Of a stretch of DNA of 8,801 nucleotides, positions 7,333-8,801 are shown in pieces. Source of the DNA: Verrucomicrobiota bacterium (GTDB lineage: Bacteria > Verrucomicrobiota > Verrucomicrobiia > Chthoniobacterales > UBA10450); contig QHOF01000075.1 of assembly GCA_003219335.1 (NCBI GenBank), positions 1,484 through 10,284 of the forward strand, written 5' to 3'. Within the stretch, counting starts at the first letter, position 1; each line of letters opens with the position of its first letter. The position numbers and the translations under genes were made by a program. The notes under the pieces were generated by a model. It was not told where the DNA came from. It saw nothing but the letters and a program-made list of their open reading frames with translations, and did no database searches.

Positions 7333-7362
7333 TTGACAAGCGGTCTCTCTTCGCGGTAACTC
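7333..7362 (+). promoter_or_regulatory. Possible promoter for the kelch gene
   Basis: A perfect TTGACA lies at 7333-7338, followed after 18 bases by TAACTC at 7357-7362, about 34 bases before the ATG. The -35-like element is exact but the -10-like element is poor, so this may be chance. Its placement in the 123-bp gap after the preceding frame is suitable. Confidence 0.25.
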
Positions 7363-7382
7363 AGACAGACAAACAGGCTACC

Positions 7383-7390
7383 AAGGAGGT
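7383..7390 (+). promoter_or_regulatory. Near-perfect Shine-Dalgarno for the kelch gene
   Basis: AAGGAGGT lies 6 bases before the ATG at 7397 and 9 before a second ATG at 7400. It is the strongest ribosome-binding site in the window. It supports the start and suggests efficient translation of the secreted product. Confidence 0.85.
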
Positions 7391-7396
7391 CTTCTT

Positions 7397-8518
7397 ATGA
7401 TGATTCGTCGGATTGTGCTGTGTTTCTTTCCCTTAATGATCGCGACGGCGATCCTCGCCGATAGTTGGTCCCCGATCACGATCGTGAATGCGCCCACTCC
7501 GCGCGCGGCGCACTCGGCGGTCTTCACCCGCATCGATGGAACCGATCAGATGATCGTTTGGGGTGGCCAAGACTCCCCGATGGTGCCTTTCGCCAACACG
7601 GGAGCGCGCTGGAAGCGCTTGTCGAATGAGTGGACGGCCACGACCACCACCAACGCGCCGGTCGGACGCGAAGGCCAGCCCGCTGTGTGGACAGGACACG
7701 AGATGATCATCTGGGGCGGCGACGATGGTCTTAATTTTCTCAACAGCGGCGGCCGGTACGATCCGGTAACGGACACCTGGCGGGCGACCTCACTGACCGG
7801 AGCGCCGGATGGGCGGTTCGGCCATTCGCTCATCTGGACCGGCGATCAGCTGATCATCTGGGGCGGCGCGGTCGGCTTTGGCGGCGATGTGAACACCGGG
7901 GCGCTCTACGATCCCGTTACAGATACCTGGTCGCCGACCACAACTGTCGGAGCGCCCTCTCCCCGCGACGGTCAAGCCTCCATCTGGACCGGCTCGCAGA
8001 TGCTAATCTGGGGTGGCATCAGCCTTGGTAACTATGTGAATGATGGCGCGCTTTACGATCCACGCACCGATACCTGGACAGCTATCTCTACCACCAACGC
8101 CCCATCGCCCAGACTCTTCTTCGCATTCGGTTGGGACGCCACGAACCTCTTCATTTGGGGCGGTGTCAACTCGCGCTTCCAGCCACTGGCGAATGGAAAG
8201 CTTTATAACACGCGCACCGGCGTCTGGAAAACGATCTCCGGAACCAATGCTCCTACAGCACGCTATGGCGCCACATGTGTCTGGTCGGGCAAAGAGTTCA
8301 TCGTTTGGGGCGGCTCGGATGTGGATAGAAACCCGGTCGGCACCGGAGCAAAGTACAATCCGGTTAATAACACTTGGACGCCCATAACAACGACCGGCGC
8401 TCCCGCGCCGCGTTCGAGTCACACCGCGATCTGGGACGGCTCCCAAATGATCATCTGGGGTGGCTCAGGCGAGTGTTGCAACAACTGGTTCAACGACGGG
8501 TTCGCCTATAAACCGTAA
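7397..8518 (+). CDS. Secreted seven-bladed kelch-like beta-propeller protein
   Basis: A 373-residue exported protein. A signal peptide covers residues 1-21 ('RRIVLCFFPLMIATAILA', then DSW). The rest is seven kelch-like repeats of about 50 residues starting with the Asn/Gly-Ala-Pro motif at residues 31, 86, 135, 185, 234, 284 and 334. A typical unit runs 'AP..R..H', then 'IWTG..MIIWGG', then 'N.GALYDP.TDTW.P'. The last unit ends after 'FNDGFAYKP' without its closing TDTW-type strand, while the mature N-terminus begins with just such a strand ('DSWSPITIV'), so the ring probably closes by pairing the two ends. Almost the whole mature chain is propeller, with no enzyme or anchor domain. Kelch propellers bind proteins or sugars; galactose-oxidase-type catalysis is not supported here because no copper-site domain is seen. 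Extracellular or periplasmic binding is the likely role. The ligand is unknown. Confidence 0.92.
   Translation: MMIRRIVLCFFPLMIATAILADSWSPITIVNAPTPRAAHSAVFTRIDGTDQMIVWGGQDSPMVPFANTGARWKRLSNEWTATTTTNAPVGREGQPAVWTGHEMIIWGGDDGLNFLNSGGRYDPVTDTWRATSLTGAPDGRFGHSLIWTGDQLIIWGGAVGFGGDVNTGALYDPVTDTWSPTTTVGAPSPRDGQASIWTGSQMLIWGGISLGNYVNDGALYDPRTDTWTAISTTNAPSPRLFFAFGWDATNLFIWGGVNSRFQPLANGKLYNTRTGVWKTISGTNAPTARYGATCVWSGKEFIVWGGSDVDRNPVGTGAKYNPVNNTWTPITTTGAPAPRSSHTAIWDGSQMIIWGGSGECCNNWFNDGFAYKP
7487..8515 (+). repeat. Seven in-frame tandem repeats (~150 bp) encoding propeller blades
   Basis: Units begin at 7487, 7652, 7799, 7949, 8096, 8246 and 8396, with spacings of 165, 147, 150, 147, 150 and 150 bp. 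The last unit is shorter. DNA-level similarity is clearest around the block encoding MIIWGG, for example near 7703, 7850 and 8447, where 'atcatctggggcggc' or a one-base variant recurs. The first unit carries the extra residues, in its 'TRIDGTDQ' segment and later loop. The pattern shows growth by internal duplication with frame kept. Confidence 0.85.
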
Positions 8519-8655
8519 GGGCGGGGAAGCAGAGCGAATGCCGAGACGCGCCTCGACCAACGCCTGAACCCACGTCCGCTTCACTCGCGCCTTTCTGAGG
8601 ATTGGTGATTGGTACGGAGTGCGGATGCCGTTGTTGTTACTTTATTTCTCACCAT
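8519..8655. other. Gap between convergent genes
   Basis: This 137-bp stretch separates two genes whose 3' ends face each other. A bidirectional terminator would be expected, but I found no strong GC-rich hairpin followed by a T run on either strand. The T-rich patch near 8632-8650 is the only suggestive element. Confidence 0.4.
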
Positions 8656-8801
8656 TCACTCTCGCGCACCTGGCGTTTGGCGGCTAAGGAGTAGCTCGGC
8701 GATGTCGAGCACCTTCACGTTTTCCCCTCCTTGAGTGCCAGCCATGCCGTCGGTCATCGTGCTCAAACAAAACGGGCAGGCCGTTGCGAGGGTGCGCGCG
8801 C
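8656..8801 (-). CDS. (Fe-S)-binding oxidoreductase subunit, C-terminal fragment (5' end off window)
   Basis: The frame is open from the right edge of the window to a TGA at 8656-8658 and gives 47 residues: 'ARTLATACPFCLSTMTDGMA', then 'ENVKVLDIAELLLSRQ' and a short tail. The CPFC followed by a Met-Thr-Asp segment and 'VKVLDIAEL' is the typical end of the second cysteine-rich (CCG) domain of heterodisulfide-reductase-related iron-sulfur proteins, the family of HdrD-like, GlpC-like and EtfDH-associated subunits. In those proteins this cysteine pair completes a CCG-type site for an unusual cluster. The N-terminal ferredoxin and first CCG domains would lie to the right of the window. The start is not visible. 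The partner, an electron-transfer flavoprotein, a dehydrogenase or another redox unit, cannot be told. It is convergent with the kelch gene and probably unrelated to it. Confidence 0.85.
   Translation of the reverse strand, partial: ARTLATACPFCLSTMTDGMAGTQGGENVKVLDIAELLLSRQTPGARE

Noticed and set aside
7433..8446. Minus-strand and alternate plus-strand frames inside the kelch gene
   Set aside because: They are open because the repeat codons recur at a fixed period; none has a family motif or start signal.
7487..8515. Regular ~150-bp repeats as a CRISPR or satellite array
   Set aside because: The repeats are in frame, encode propeller blades and have no constant repeat with variable spacer layout.

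Overview
The window looks like part of a chromosome from a Gram-negative, moderately GC-rich bacterium. The support is an envelope-spanning HlyD/RND-type adaptor, several exported proteins, a kelch-type propeller with an 'IIWGG' signature, and the end of a CCG-type iron-sulfur protein. A soil or freshwater member of Verrucomicrobiota or Acidobacteriota fits best, but this is an impression of family style, not a placement. No rRNA, tRNA, CRISPR array, transposase or phage gene was seen.

Left part, about 1-5914, minus strand: one compact gene block read right to left. Its order of transcription is an exported alpha/beta-hydrolase (5914-5018), then, after a 56-bp gap, four genes joined by ATGA stop/start overlaps. 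These are a membrane-anchored HlyD/RND-type adaptor (4961-3843), a Wzx-like polysaccharide flippase (3846-2365), a membrane protein with a TPR-like C-terminal half (2368-1097), and a membrane-anchored protein with two beta-sandwich (galactose-binding-like) modules (1100 to beyond base 1). The last gene is open at the window edge and its reading frame was worked out by hand. The three identical 4-bp overlaps imply translational coupling and coordinated amounts of protein. The simplest reading is a cell-surface polysaccharide or glycoconjugate module: the flippase moves a lipid-linked glycan across the inner membrane, the adaptor spans the periplasm, and the TPR, lectin-like and hydrolase proteins assemble, bind or trim the product. 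An adaptor coupled to a flippase instead of a pump is the most unusual feature here.

Middle part, 5915-7396: about 680 bp with no convincing gene and only a weak candidate promoter for the leftward block. It is followed by a rightward open frame (6596-7273) of unknown function with a TTG start and a change of composition near its end. Its status as a gene is uncertain.

Right part, 7397-8801: a secreted seven-bladed kelch-like beta-propeller protein (7397-8518, plus strand) preceded by a near-perfect Shine-Dalgarno sequence. Convergent to it across a 137-bp gap is the last part of a (Fe-S)-binding oxidoreductase subunit (8801-8656, minus strand), recognisable from its C-terminal CPFC motif.
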